DNA of 64,000 nucleotides from Bacteroidaceae bacterium (lineage in GTDB: Bacteria; Bacteroidota; Bacteroidia; Bacteroidales; Barnesiellaceae_A). Numbering within the stretch: position 1 is the stretch's first letter; every line of letters begins with the position of its first letter. The stretch covers positions 1 through 64,000 of the forward strand of contig JAFXAB010000046.1 in NCBI GenBank assembly GCA_017522135.1. The letters run 5' to 3'. The notes under the pieces were generated by a model. It did not search any database and had not been told where the DNA came from. It worked only from the letters and a program-made list of their open reading frames with translations. Below are positions 1-7,651 of the stretch, in pieces. Position numbers and translations under genes: made by a program.

Positions 1-3
1 AAC

Positions 4-330
4 TTATTCGCAGCAACTCTCCTTCTTGCACTCACATTGCCCGAGGAACTCCACGAACAGTTCCTGTGCCAATCGCCAATTGTCACGATTGATGCAATAT
101 TTGACCTTTGGAGTTTCGACTTCACCTTGTATCAATCCCGCCTCTTTTAACTCTTTGAGGTGCTGCGATACGGTAGCTTTGGCAATAGGTAACTCCTCGT
201 GAATGTTTCCAAAATAACATGTCTCCTGTTGTGCAAGAAACTGAAGTATTGCCACACGAGCCGGATGACCCATAGCCTTTGCAAAGCGTGCAACTTGCTC
301 TTGATTAAGTGTATAATTCTTTTTTGCCAT
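4..330 (-). CDS. ArsR/SmtB-family winged-helix transcriptional regulator
   Basis: 108-residue protein of normal ArsR size. The N-terminal part contains [11 protein letters not shown], typical of the first ArsR helices, followed by the recognition segment [19 protein letters not shown]. The classic ELCVCDL metal site is absent. A Cys follows ETC around residue 38, and the tail ends in a Cys-rich CECKKESCC, so a thiol or metal ligand site using the tail is possible but unproven. The family represses its own operon and is released by metal or metalloid binding. The stop lies at the window edge, so any co-transcribed target genes would be outside the window. A perfect inverted repeat around its promoter suggests autoregulation. 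The family call is secure; the inducer is unknown. Confidence 0.9.
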   Translation of the reverse strand: MAKKNYTLNQEQVARFAKAMGHPARVAILQFLAQQETCYFGNIHEELPIAKATVSQHLKELKEAGLIQGEVETPKVKYCINRDNWRLAQELFVEFLGQCECKKESCCE

Positions 331-344
331 ACATTTACACCTTA

Positions 345-370
345 TATTGTTCGCAAATATACGAACAATA
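345..370 (-). promoter_or_regulatory. ArsR operator straddling the -7 promoter box
   Basis: Perfect 9-bp inverted repeat (TATTGTTCG / CGAACAATA) whose 8-bp spacer at 354-361 is exactly a minus-strand TATATTTG -7 box. The start codon lies 15 bp downstream of the repeat. This is the geometry expected when a dimeric repressor blocks RNA polymerase on its own promoter. Confidence 0.8.
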
Positions 371-473
371 ATTTTATTTGCAAATTTTTCTCAATCTTTT
401 TGTATCACAATATGAACTTACTGCAACTTGGCACTCGAAAAAGCTAAGAAAAACACACGCGAATCAGACATAT

Positions 474-507
474 AAAAAAACGCCTGAAGCTTTGCTCCAA
501 GCGTTTT
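474..507 (-). terminator. intrinsic terminator after the beta-barrel gene
   Basis: On the minus strand AACGC-TTGGAGC pairs with GCTTCAG-GCGTT (with G-U pairs) around an AAA loop and is followed by a run of T. It lies about 20 bp beyond the stop of the outer-membrane protein gene. Confidence 0.8.
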
Positions 508-527
508 CTTTATAGATTAATTAATGA

Positions 528-1205
528 TTAGAACATCCAAGCAACAGTTACTGTCCACACACCTGTTCTCATATCGAGACCTTCGACCTTTTGACCCAAT
601 ACATCGAGGTCCAAATCCATAACTTTACCCAAGCCCCAACCATATTGAGCGGCTACATTGAGGTGCTTGATAACTTCTACACCAAAACCTACATTGAGAG
701 CCACATCAACATTGTTAAAGTTTACTTCAGTCTCCTCAAAGAGGTCGTCACCAAAAGTAACATCCTCACCTACTTTGAATGCAAAGCTCGGACCTGCATA
801 AACGAAAGGAGCAATAAAGTCTTCGATACCTTTTATTTTCAACTTATACTTAAGGTTGATAGGTACTTCGATGTAGTGTACAGTAGCTTTCATTACCGAG
901 TTAGTACCCATAAGGCTCTCGTAAGCATCCGACAAAACATCGTCACCTACTTTATATTCAGTACCTTTGGCTGTATACATTACACCTGCATCAACACCCA
1001 AGCCTCCGAAGAACAACCACTCTACTGTCAAACCACCTGTAAAGTTGGCCAATGAAGCGTTGCTAAAATCGAATTGTTTATCGTCGGGTGTAGTGAAGTT
1101 TGAAATATTTGCACCTGCTTTAACACCTAATCTAAGCTCTGCTTGAGCCATAGGAGCTGTCAATACGGCAACAGCCACCATCATAATTCCTAAAATTCTT
1201 TTCAT
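528..1205 (-). CDS. outer-membrane beta-barrel protein (porin/PorT-like superfamily)
   Basis: 225 residues from the ATG that opens a clean signal peptide, KRILGIMMVAVAVLTAPMAQA. A longer upstream extension is open but would run through the promoter, so it is rejected; an ATG two codons upstream is equally possible. The mature part starts RLGVKAGANISNF and has alternating hydrophobic strands ending in VWTVTVAWMF with a terminal aromatic, as in eight- to ten-stranded small barrels (PF13568-like outer_membrane_beta-barrel). It is monocistronic, with its own promoter upstream and terminator downstream. The specific role is unknown; such proteins are often conserved, abundant outer-membrane structural proteins. 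Confidence 0.8.
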   Translation of the reverse strand: MKRILGIMMVAVAVLTAPMAQAELRLGVKAGANISNFTTPDDKQFDFSNASLANFTGGLTVEWLFFGGLGVDAGVMYTAKGTEYKVGDDVLSDAYESLMGTNSVMKATVHYIEVPINLKYKLKIKGIEDFIAPFVYAGPSFAFKVGEDVTFGDDLFEETEVNFNNVDVALNVGFGVEVIKHLNVAAQYGWGLGKVMDLDLDVLGQKVEGLDMRTGVWTVTVAWMF

Positions 1206-1243
1206 ATTCATAAATTTTAAAGTTGTTGTTAAGTTATTTTCGA

Positions 1244-1251
1244 CAAAGGTA
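1244..1251 (-). promoter_or_regulatory. Bacteroidetes -7 box for the beta-barrel gene
   Basis: CAAAGGTA on the plus strand is TACCTTTG on the minus strand, matching TAnnTTTG. It sits about 40 bp upstream of the chosen start and supports the short form of the protein. Confidence 0.7.
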
Positions 1252-1333
1252 AAAATAATTATTATAAACACAAGCAATATTCCACATATTTTCTTTTTCT
1301 TAAAAAAACATGCCTGCTTTAAGAAAAATTCCG

Positions 1334-1341
1334 TACCTTCG
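1334..1341 (+). promoter_or_regulatory. -7 box for the DUF59-lpxH operon
   Basis: TACCTTCG, one mismatch from TAnnTTTG, 26 bp upstream of the DUF59 start codon. Confidence 0.5.
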
Positions 1342-1367
1342 TTGTCGGAAATATACAACCCAATAAT

Positions 1368-1679
1368 ATGAGTAACGAGATAGAACTACAAGAACAAATT
1401 GTAAAGATGTTGCGAACAGTGTTCGACCCCGAGATACCTGTAAATATATATGACCTCGGCCTTATATATAAGGTAGATATTGAAGGCACAACAGCACACA
1501 TAGATATGACCCTCACAGCCCCCAACTGCCCTGCAGCCGACTTCATTATTGAAGATGTACGCATGAAGGTCGAGAGTATCGAAGGCATTGAGTGTGCCGA
1601 CATCCAACTCGTATTTGAGCCGGAATGGAACCAAGATATGATGAGCGAAGAGGCAAAACTTGACCTCGGTTTTCTATAA
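1368..1679 (+). CDS. DUF59 / MIP18-family Fe-S cluster assembly protein (SufT/PaaD-like)
   Basis: 103 residues, the usual length of single-domain DUF59 proteins. The hallmark N-terminal segment DPEIPVNIYDLGLIY (residues 20-34) is present, followed by TLTAPNCPAADF with the conserved Cys of the family. Members act as auxiliary factors in Fe-S cluster maturation in the cytosol. In Bacteroidales this gene often stands apart from suf genes. Here it is two bases upstream of lpxH, so the two are surely co-transcribed, although their functions are not obviously linked. The family call is secure; whether it is the SufT-type maturation factor is inference. Confidence 0.9.
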   Translation: MSNEIELQEQIVKMLRTVFDPEIPVNIYDLGLIYKVDIEGTTAHIDMTLTAPNCPAADFIIEDVRMKVESIEGIECADIQLVFEPEWNQDMMSEEAKLDLGFL

Positions 1680-1681
1680 AA

Positions 1682-2437
1682 ATGAGCCTACGAGACAAAA
1701 CATACTTTATATCCGACCTGCATCTGGGTGCAAGCTATCTGGACACACAATCGAGCGAACAGCGTGTTATAGAATGGCTCAATACCATAAAAAGCGATGC
1801 CAAGCGACTCATTCTATTGGGTGACATCCTCGACTATTGGTTTGAGTATCGGCATGTCGTGCCCCGAGGATACATTCGTTTCTTTGGCAAGTTGGCCGAA
1901 CTGAGCGACAGTGGTGTAGAGATACATTGGTTTACAGGCAACCACGATATATGGATATTTGACTACCTGCCTGCCGAGTTGGGCATAACCCTACACCGCA
2001 CACACGAGACAATAGATATAGACGGGCACAAGTTTTTTCTTGCACATGGCGACGATGTAGGTAAGCGCAAGTGGAGTTTCAGGTTTATACAATCTGTGTT
2101 TCGCAACAAGGTTGCACAATGGTGCTACTCGTGGATACATCCCGACCTCACCATGCTATTGGCACACAAATGGTCATCGTCGAGCCGTAAGAAAAACGAC
2201 AAGAAGGGCGAAGAACATTTTCGTGGCGAAAAGCATGAACCTCTTGTACAGTTTGCCAAGGAGTATATCAAAGAGCATGATGTAGAATACTTGATATTCG
2301 GTCATAGGCACATCCTTCTCGACCTTATGCTCACACACAACAACCGCATGGTGATACTTGGCGACTGGATTAAGCACTTCTCATACGCAACATTCGACGG
2401 AAACAATCTTTTTATAGACCTTTTTGTTGATGAATAA
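1682..2437 (+). CDS. lpxH: UDP-2,3-diacylglucosamine diphosphatase (LpxH-type)
   Basis: 251-residue calcineurin-like metallophosphoesterase. Metal-site motifs appear in order: FISDLHLGA (near residue 9), LGDILDYWFEYR (residue 46), GNHDIW (residue 81), HGDD (residue 120) and FGHRH (residue 208). The DYWFEYR segment is characteristic of LpxH among these phosphatases. The enzyme hydrolyses UDP-2,3-diacylglucosamine to lipid X in lipid A synthesis at the cytoplasmic face of the inner membrane. It follows the DUF59 gene with a two-base gap. No terminator is obvious directly after the stop. Confidence 0.9.
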   Translation: MSLRDKTYFISDLHLGASYLDTQSSEQRVIEWLNTIKSDAKRLILLGDILDYWFEYRHVVPRGYIRFFGKLAELSDSGVEIHWFTGNHDIWIFDYLPAELGITLHRTHETIDIDGHKFFLAHGDDVGKRKWSFRFIQSVFRNKVAQWCYSWIHPDLTMLLAHKWSSSSRKKNDKKGEEHFRGEKHEPLVQFAKEYIKEHDVEYLIFGHRHILLDLMLTHNNRMVILGDWIKHFSYATFDGNNLFIDLFVDE

Positions 2438-2658
2438 CTATATGTGCACATAAAAAAATATCTTCAAATAGGGCCATATATAACATTTTAACTTTATTTC
2501 ACAATAACACCACTCCTATTCAACTGTTACATTAGCAACTGATTATAAAAAGATTACAAAGAATTTTATAACATAAGCACACAAAACACCCCAAAAACAT
2601 ATTATAAAACATATTTTTTTATCGCATTAACATAGAAAAAGAACTTATCTTTGTGGCA

Positions 2659-2750
2659 CTAACCTAAAACAATCTTTTTTACCTTAAAATTAATACCTAT
2701 TGAAAACCTAATAATAAGGAGTTTCTGTGAAGAAACTCCTTATTAGTTTT
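2659..2750 (+). ncRNA. candidate small RNA between promoter and terminator
   Basis: A consensus TATCTTTG at 2646-2653 is followed about 60 bp later by a 14-bp terminator hairpin. No ATG-initiated frame of useful length lies between them. The predicted transcript would be about 90 nt. It is not similar to any RNA family I can recognise. An alternative is that this is only the terminator of lpxH placed far downstream, with a chance promoter match. Confidence 0.35.
2712..2750 (+). terminator. strong intrinsic terminator
   Basis: Perfect 14-bp stem (TAATAAGGAGTTTC / GAAACTCCTTATTA) with a 6-nt loop, followed by GTTTTT. Confidence 0.85.
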
Positions 2751-2869
2751 TATCCCCCATCCATATCGACACATATAATATAAGTACCGATTTTATCCTA
2801 CCTGTATCCACCCGGTCGACTTTTCAAACAAAATTACCTTATATGCTAATTTTTTTCGGATTTTATCAC

Positions 2870-2877
2870 TATATTTG
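2870..2877 (+). promoter_or_regulatory. -7 box of the toxin-antitoxin operon
   Basis: TATATTTG, exact consensus. It ends 9 bp before the first in-frame ATG (2887) and 18 bp before the preferred ATG (2896), so the mRNA leader must be very short. Confidence 0.75.
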
Positions 2878-2895
2878 CACCAAGCAATGTATGTT

Positions 2896-3375
2896 ATGAG
2901 TAAAAAAGCGACAATAGAACCCGTAGAACAAAGCGAAATAGCAAGTCTTTACACAATATTTTTTGAAAATGATAATCTTTCTGAATTTGCCAAATTTATG
3001 ACAAATTTCAAGGATAATGCTCGACTTCAAAGAGATTATCAAATCATTCTTTTGGCTTTACAAAAGATTTTGGAAAATGGTGCATTGGAACGCTACTTCA
3101 GACCTGAAGGTAAGTTCAACGATGGTGTTTGTGCTTTACCAATCAGTTCAGGGAAATTAAGATTATATTGTTTGAGATTATCCGATAAAATTCTAATCAT
3201 CGGCAATGGTGGAATTAAAGATTCTAAAACATATAATGAGAACAATGAACTGAATGGATATGTTATAGATTTACAGAAATTCGACGCTTTGATAAAAGAA
3301 GCTGTTAAAGATGGCTCTATCTCAATAGAAGAAACTGAGATTAAAGGTATAGATAACAAAACTTTTGAGTTATGA
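2896..3375 (+). CDS. putative HigB/RelE-like toxin
   Basis: 159 residues from ATG 2896 (MSKKATIEP); ATG 2887 three codons upstream is the alternative. The core, about residues 70-140, contains ALERYFRPEGK, GKLRLYCLRLSDKILIIGNGG and LNGYVIDLQKF, a pattern of a basic strand-rich core like RelE/HigB-type mRNA interferases, preceded by a helical N-terminal region. The stop overlaps the start of an XRE-family gene in an ATGA arrangement, giving toxin-first order as in higBA. Base composition is AT-richer than the neighbours, consistent with transfer. No catalytic residues can be named with confidence, so the toxin role rests mainly on the pairing. Confidence 0.6.
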   Translation: MSKKATIEPVEQSEIASLYTIFFENDNLSEFAKFMTNFKDNARLQRDYQIILLALQKILENGALERYFRPEGKFNDGVCALPISSGKLRLYCLRLSDKILIIGNGGIKDSKTYNENNELNGYVIDLQKFDALIKEAVKDGSISIEETEIKGIDNKTFEL

Positions 3376-3632
3376 AAACAACCACAATGTTTAGAGAGGC
3401 TGTAGCCCAAATCCCCAATGATGTGAGGATTGAGGTCGACCTTTCTTTTGCAATAGCCGACAAAATTGATGCTATTCTTAAACAGAAAGGTATGACGCAA
3501 AAGGAGTTTGCTCGAAAAATGGGCAAAACTGAAGCAGAAGTGTCACGCTGGGTAGGTGGCACTCATAACTTTACACTCCGAACCATCGCCAAAATTTCAG
3601 ATGTTCTTGGCGAACAGATATTGACTGTTTAA
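3372..3632 (+). CDS. XRE/HigA-type antitoxin, helix-turn-helix
   Basis: 86 residues. An N-terminal extension is followed by a Cro/CI-type HTH at about residues 37-75: LKQKGMTQKEFARKMGKTEAEVSRW then LRTIAKISDVLG. It overlaps the preceding gene by four bases, implying translational coupling. By family precedent it would neutralise the toxin and repress the operon. An intrinsic terminator follows at 3654-3682. Confidence 0.8.
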   Translation: MKTTTMFREAVAQIPNDVRIEVDLSFAIADKIDAILKQKGMTQKEFARKMGKTEAEVSRWVGGTHNFTLRTIAKISDVLGEQILTV

Positions 3633-3653
3633 TATCATATCTCTTGGATTTAA

Positions 3654-3682
3654 GGCTCACTCTCGCCGAGTGGGCTTTTTTT
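3654..3682 (+). terminator. terminator of the toxin-antitoxin operon
   Basis: GGCTCACTC / GAGTGGGC stem with a 5-nt loop (one G-U pair) followed by seven T. Confidence 0.8.
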
Positions 3683-3767
3683 GTTCGACCTTTCTCTACA
3701 AATTCATCCTACTTTTTTTCCTCACTGCCTACATTTGTTGTATCTTCGCAGTCGCAATAGATTCATT

Positions 3768-4700
3768 ATGATTATAGTCAACCAACCTCACAGCATAGAG
3801 CATCCTATTGTCGCTACAATAGGCATGTTCGACGGCGTGCATTTGGGACATCGCTCGCTCATAGCGTTTGTTCAACAAATTGCACACGAAAGAGGTATGA
3901 AGAGCGGTATCGTTACCTTTGCCACGCATCCGAGAGAGGTATTACACCCCGAGACAATCATGCCACTGCTCACCGACTACAACGAGCGCATGGCCCACCT
4001 TGCCGACACCGGCATCGATAACGCCATAGTGCTCAACTTCAATAGCGAGCTATCACGATTGTCGGCACGCGAATTTATATCACTGCTTCACGACTACTAT
4101 CATGTGAGAGTATTATGTATAGGCTACGACCACCGCTTCGGGCACAATCGCAGCGAGGGTTTTACCGATTACTGCCGACATGGCAAGGAAATAGGAGTAG
4201 AGATAGTAGAGGCGCAACCGTTTGTCATAAATGAGGGCACTATATCATCATCGGCTATACGACGGGCACTCAACGCCAATAACATAGCCAAGGCAAATGC
4301 CATGTTGGGCTACAACTACACAATAGTAGGTCAAGTGGTCGATGGGCACAAGATAGGTCGCAAATTGGGATTTCCTACAGCCAACATCACCCTCAGCGAT
4401 CCCCATAAACTGTTACCCGCCATAGGCGTATATGCCATAAGAGCTACACTCAAAGACGGTAACGTATATGGAGGCATGCTCAACATCGGACAACGTCCCA
4501 CCATCTCAGGCGACGAAACAATCTCGATAGAGGCCAATCTGTTCGATTTCTCGGGCAACCTATACGACCAGACTGTTTCTGTTGAATTTATCGCCTTTCT
4601 TCGCCCCGAAACTCGATTTAATTCGCTCGACGAGTTGAAATACGCATTACAAAATGACGCTCAGGAGGCCAAGATTATTATAGGCAAGAGTTTGCAATGA
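3768..4700 (+). CDS. ribF: bifunctional riboflavin kinase / FAD synthetase
   Basis: 310 residues from ATG 3768; the open frame extends upstream, but the homologous region begins at MIIVNQPHSIEH. The N-terminal FMN adenylyltransferase domain shows GMFDGVHLGH (residue 19), GYDHRFGHNRSEG (about 119) and SSSAIRRAL. The C-terminal flavokinase domain shows GRKLGFPTANI (about 195), GVYA, GGMLNIGQRPT and VEFIAFLRPE. It converts riboflavin to FMN and FAD in the cytosol, and length and domain order are standard. A -7-like TATCTTCG lies at 3741-3748 and a terminator follows the gene. Confidence 0.95.
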   Translation: MIIVNQPHSIEHPIVATIGMFDGVHLGHRSLIAFVQQIAHERGMKSGIVTFATHPREVLHPETIMPLLTDYNERMAHLADTGIDNAIVLNFNSELSRLSAREFISLLHDYYHVRVLCIGYDHRFGHNRSEGFTDYCRHGKEIGVEIVEAQPFVINEGTISSSAIRRALNANNIAKANAMLGYNYTIVGQVVDGHKIGRKLGFPTANITLSDPHKLLPAIGVYAIRATLKDGNVYGGMLNIGQRPTISGDETISIEANLFDFSGNLYDQTVSVEFIAFLRPETRFNSLDELKYALQNDAQEAKIIIGKSLQ

Positions 4701-4743
4701 AACGATACAAAAATCATAAACACATTTAAAAAATTTTATAAAC

Positions 4744-4778
4744 AATCCACGATGCGCACATCAGTGGATTTTTTTTTG
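4744..4778 (+). terminator. ribF terminator
   Basis: AATCCAC / GTGGATT stem with a 13-nt loop and an eight-T run. The T-run abuts the promoter of the next operon. Confidence 0.75.
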
Positions 4779-4786
4779 TACTTTTG
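4779..4786 (+). promoter_or_regulatory. -7 box of the steroid-reductase operon
   Basis: TACTTTTG, exact TAnnTTTG consensus, 43 bp upstream of the 5-alpha-reductase start. No convincing -33 TTTG is visible, which may indicate activator dependence. Confidence 0.65.
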
Positions 4787-4829
4787 AAAACTTTATTACA
4801 AAGACATCAACACACATATAATTCTGATA

Positions 4830-5594
4830 ATGGATATTTACTTCAATTGGTTTCTCATCACAATGACGGCCATAGCCCTGCTGGTATTCATCGCACTCTA
4901 CTTCGTCAAGGCCGGATATGGTGTATTCTTCAGTCCCAAATGGGGTCCATCAATATCAAACCGCTGGGGATGGATTATCATGGAAGCACCCGTGTTTATC
5001 ACCATGTTGGTACTGTGGATTATGAGCGACCGCACCAACGACCCTGTGCGCCTGGCTATGTTACTCATCTTTGAGCTGCACTATTTCCAACGCTCATTTA
5101 TCTTCCCATTCCTTTTCAAGGGCAAGAGTCGCATGGCCATCAGCATCATGCTATGTGGCGTACTGTTCAACACCCTCAATGCTCTGATGCAGGGTGGTTG
5201 GTTGTTCTACATCTCACCGAGCGACTACTACACCGCTTCATGGTTTACAACACCACAGTTTATCATAGGTACTATCATATTTTTTGCCGGTATGGGCATC
5301 AACTTGCATAGCGACCACATCATTCGCAACCTGCGCAAGCCCGGCGACAACAAGCACTACCTGCCCCGAGGGGGCATGTTCCGATATGTTTCGTCGGCCA
5401 ACTACTTTGGAGAACTGCTCGAATGGACCGGTTTTGCCATCCTCACATGGTCGTGGGCAGGTGTTGTATTTGTATGGTGGACCTTTGCCAACCTTGCACC
5501 CCGCGCACACAAGATATACAACCGATATATCGACGAATTTGGCGACGAATTTACCCGCGAGAAACGTAAACGTATCATTCCTTTCATCTATTGA
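4830..5594 (+). CDS. steroid 5-alpha-reductase family protein (3-oxo-5-alpha-steroid 4-dehydrogenase)
   Basis: 254-residue polytopic membrane protein with about six to seven hydrophobic segments. The C-terminal half matches the SRD5A signature closely: NLHSDHIIRNLRKPGD, PRGGMFRYVSSANYFGELLEW, then NLAPRAHKIYNRYIDEFG and a terminal IPFIY. The segment ELHYFQRSFIFPFL carries the Tyr that in human SRD5A2 contacts the 3-oxo group. The family reduces the delta-4 double bond of 3-oxo-4-ene steroids with NADPH, giving the flat 5-alpha (allo) ring junction. It is first in a tight operon with an OYE reductase and two SDRs, matching gut Bacteroidales clusters for isoallo-bile acids. The family is certain; a bile acid or steroid as substrate is inferred from context. 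Confidence 0.9.
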   Translation: MDIYFNWFLITMTAIALLVFIALYFVKAGYGVFFSPKWGPSISNRWGWIIMEAPVFITMLVLWIMSDRTNDPVRLAMLLIFELHYFQRSFIFPFLFKGKSRMAISIMLCGVLFNTLNALMQGGWLFYISPSDYYTASWFTTPQFIIGTIIFFAGMGINLHSDHIIRNLRKPGDNKHYLPRGGMFRYVSSANYFGELLEWTGFAILTWSWAGVVFVWWTFANLAPRAHKIYNRYIDEFGDEFTREKRKRIIPFIY

Positions 5595-5596
5595 TT

Positions 5597-6844
5597 ATGG
5601 AAACAAACAATAAATATGTCCACTCGGTGCTTTTTACACCGGCACAAATAGGGCCACTCACCCTCCGCAACCGCACCATTCGTTCTGCGGCCTTTGAGGG
5701 TATGGCCGAGCATTATTCTCCCTCCGAGAAACTCTACAATTACCACACAAGCGTTGCAGCCGGAGGCATAGGTATGACTACTCTTGCCTACGCATCAGTA
5801 TCACGTAGCGGACTCTCCTTTGAGTCGCAATTGTGGATGCGCCCCGAGATAGTAAGTGGACTACGTCGCATTACCGACTCGATACACTCACATGGTGCTG
5901 CAGCCTCTATCCAATTGGGGCACTGTGGCAATATGACCCACATATCCACTGCCGGACAGATACCTATCGGTGCATCTACCGGATTTAACCTATACTCTCC
6001 CACCATCGTACGCGGCATGAACAAGCGTGAAATCATCGCAATAGCCAAGGACTTTGGCAAAGCCGTCAATCTGGCTCGCGAGGCAGGATTTGATGCTGTA
6101 GAGATACATGCCGGTCATGGATACCTCATAAGTCAATTCCTCTCACCATATACCAACCACCGCCATGATGAATATGGAGGCTCACTCGACAATCGTATGC
6201 GTTTTATGCGTGAGTGCATGAGTGAGGTAATGGAAGCTGCCGGAACCGACATCGCCGTTACGGTGAAAACCAACATGTACGACGGATTTAAGGGTGGCAT
6301 AGAGATACCCGAAGCCATCGTCATTGCCCAAGAACTGGAACGATTGGGCGCACATGCGCTTGTACTCAGTGCAGGCTTTGTGAGTCGCGCTCCCATGGTG
6401 GTAATGCGTGGTGCAATGCCCCTGAAGGCTATGACACACTACATGCACCCTTGGTGGCTCAAGTATGGTGTAAAGGCAATAGGCAAATACATGATTAAGT
6501 CCGAGCCATTCAAGGAGTGTTACTTCCTCGAAGACGCGCTCAAGTTCCGCGAAGCGTTGAAGCTACCCCTCATATACGTAGGAGGATGCGTTTCGCGCGA
6601 AGGCATCGAACATGTTCTCAACAACAATTTCCAATTTGTACAGATGGGTCGTGCCCTTATCAACGAGCCCGACTTTGTCAACCGCATGAAAGACGAAGGC
6701 CGTGAACGCTGTGGTTGCGACCACGTAAACTATTGCATAGCACGCATGTACTCGCTCGATATGGTATGTCACCGTCACATGCCCGACGGCTCATTACCTC
6801 CCTGCCTGCTTCGCGAAATTGAAGAGATAAAAAAGAAAGGATAA
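5597..6844 (+). CDS. old yellow enzyme family NAD(P)H:flavin oxidoreductase, probable 3-oxo-delta-4-steroid 5-beta-reductase
   Basis: 415 residues starting two bases after the 5-alpha-reductase stop (ATG 5597; a TTG two codons upstream is rejected). It is a TIM-barrel FMN enzyme with LFTPAQIGPLTLRNR at the N-terminus, QLGHCG, EIHAGHGYLISQFLSP, EYGGSLDNR, then YVGGCV and QMGRALINEP at the phosphate-binding end. A C-terminal Cys set (CGCDHVNYC, then Cys after 10 more residues) resembles the Fe-S motif of 2,4-dienoyl-CoA reductase/BaiCD relatives. The FAD/NADH domains of full BaiCD/BaiH (about 640 residues) are missing. Short homologues beside 5-alpha-reductase have been assigned as 5-beta-reductases of 3-oxo-delta-4 bile acids. 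Substrate assignment here is inference. Confidence 0.85.
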   Translation: METNNKYVHSVLFTPAQIGPLTLRNRTIRSAAFEGMAEHYSPSEKLYNYHTSVAAGGIGMTTLAYASVSRSGLSFESQLWMRPEIVSGLRRITDSIHSHGAAASIQLGHCGNMTHISTAGQIPIGASTGFNLYSPTIVRGMNKREIIAIAKDFGKAVNLAREAGFDAVEIHAGHGYLISQFLSPYTNHRHDEYGGSLDNRMRFMRECMSEVMEAAGTDIAVTVKTNMYDGFKGGIEIPEAIVIAQELERLGAHALVLSAGFVSRAPMVVMRGAMPLKAMTHYMHPWWLKYGVKAIGKYMIKSEPFKECYFLEDALKFREALKLPLIYVGGCVSREGIEHVLNNNFQFVQMGRALINEPDFVNRMKDEGRERCGCDHVNYCIARMYSLDMVCHRHMPDGSLPPCLLREIEEIKKKG

Positions 6845-6850
6845 CATCGT

Positions 6851-7651
6851 ATGTGCTGTGTAAAATATCCCGATTTCACAACCCTCAAAGCCCTTGTTAC
6901 CGGAGCCAGCTCGGGCATGGGCTATGAATATGCCCGTCAGTTGGCCGAGAAGGGTTGTGCGCTTGTCATCGTGAGCAATGAGGAACAAATACACGTAGTT
7001 GCCGATGAACTCAGGCAGAAATATGGTATTGCAGTAGCATCGGTGTGCATGGACTTGGCTCGTGCCGAGGCCGCCAAGGAACTGTACGACATGTGCCATG
7101 AGCAAGGCCATGAAATAGATATATTGATAAACAACGCCGGTATGTTCATGTTTCGCGATGTCAACGCCACCGATCCCGCCCGCATCGAGGCAATGCTCAA
7201 CCTGCACGTCATCACCCTCACACAGATGTGTCGCTACTTCTCGGTCGATATGTGCAATCGCCGTCGCGGTTGGATTATCAACATGTCGTCACTATCGGCA
7301 CATATACCCAACTTTGGCATTGCCCTATACTCCTCTACAAAGGCCTATATCAGAGTATTTACACGCTCGATATATTGGGAACTATACGACCACAACGTAT
7401 ACGCATCGACCATTTGCCCGGGCGGTGTTGCCACCCGCCTGCTGGGACTACCCGACAACTTACTCAAGCTGGGTGTAAACCTTGGAGTACTGCTCACACC
7501 CGAGAAACTTGTGCGAAAAGCCCTGCGCGCAACATTCGCTCGTCGCAAGCAGATTATGCCCGGCATCATCAACCATATAGGACTCGTTGTTGTCACACTA
7601 TTGCCTCCCCCGCTACGCATGTGGATAAGGCGCAAATTCTTTGTGAAATGA
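6851..7651 (+). CDS. short-chain dehydrogenase/reductase (candidate hydroxysteroid dehydrogenase, 17-beta-HSD12/KAR-like)
   Basis: 266-residue classical SDR: cofactor motif TGASSGMGYEYA (about residue 17), NNAGMF (about 96), catalytic Ser in NMSSLSAHIPN, and the Tyr/Lys pair in YSSTKAY. It lacks an acidic residue at the end of strand 2 (VIVSNEE), so preference for NADP or NAD is uncertain. The C-terminus is hydrophobic and basic (VVVTLLPPPLRMWIRRKFF), suggesting membrane association like the 17-beta-HSD12 type. It lies six bases after the OYE gene and overlaps the next SDR by four. In the proposed pathway it would oxidise or reduce a hydroxyl/oxo group, most likely at C3. Confidence 0.85.
   Translation: MCCVKYPDFTTLKALVTGASSGMGYEYARQLAEKGCALVIVSNEEQIHVVADELRQKYGIAVASVCMDLARAEAAKELYDMCHEQGHEIDILINNAGMFMFRDVNATDPARIEAMLNLHVITLTQMCRYFSVDMCNRRRGWIINMSSLSAHIPNFGIALYSSTKAYIRVFTRSIYWELYDHNVYASTICPGGVATRLLGLPDNLLKLGVNLGVLLTPEKLVRKALRATFARRKQIMPGIINHIGLVVVTLLPPPLRMWIRRKFFVK

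Larger units (their letters stand above)
2438..2895. other. AT-rich intergenic region with a candidate small transcript
   Basis: 458 bp without a credible protein gene. The first 200 bp are very AT-rich and show nothing recognisable. From 2646 there is a -7 box, then about 60 bp, then a 14-bp perfect hairpin with a T-run, listed separately. The last part carries the promoter of the toxin-antitoxin pair. Confidence 0.6.

Noticed and set aside
528-1358. 276-residue form of the first beta-barrel protein
   Set aside because: The extra N-terminus would cover the -7 box, and the signal peptide starts at the internal ATG.
2438-2640. Small protein gene in the AT-rich gap after lpxH
   Set aside because: No frame with a start codon and balanced composition; only stop-rich AT sequence.
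7228-7647. N-terminal extension of the second SDR by 140 codons
   Set aside because: It lies wholly within the first SDR gene in another frame and has no SDR content. The ATG at 7648 overlaps the previous stop as ATGA.
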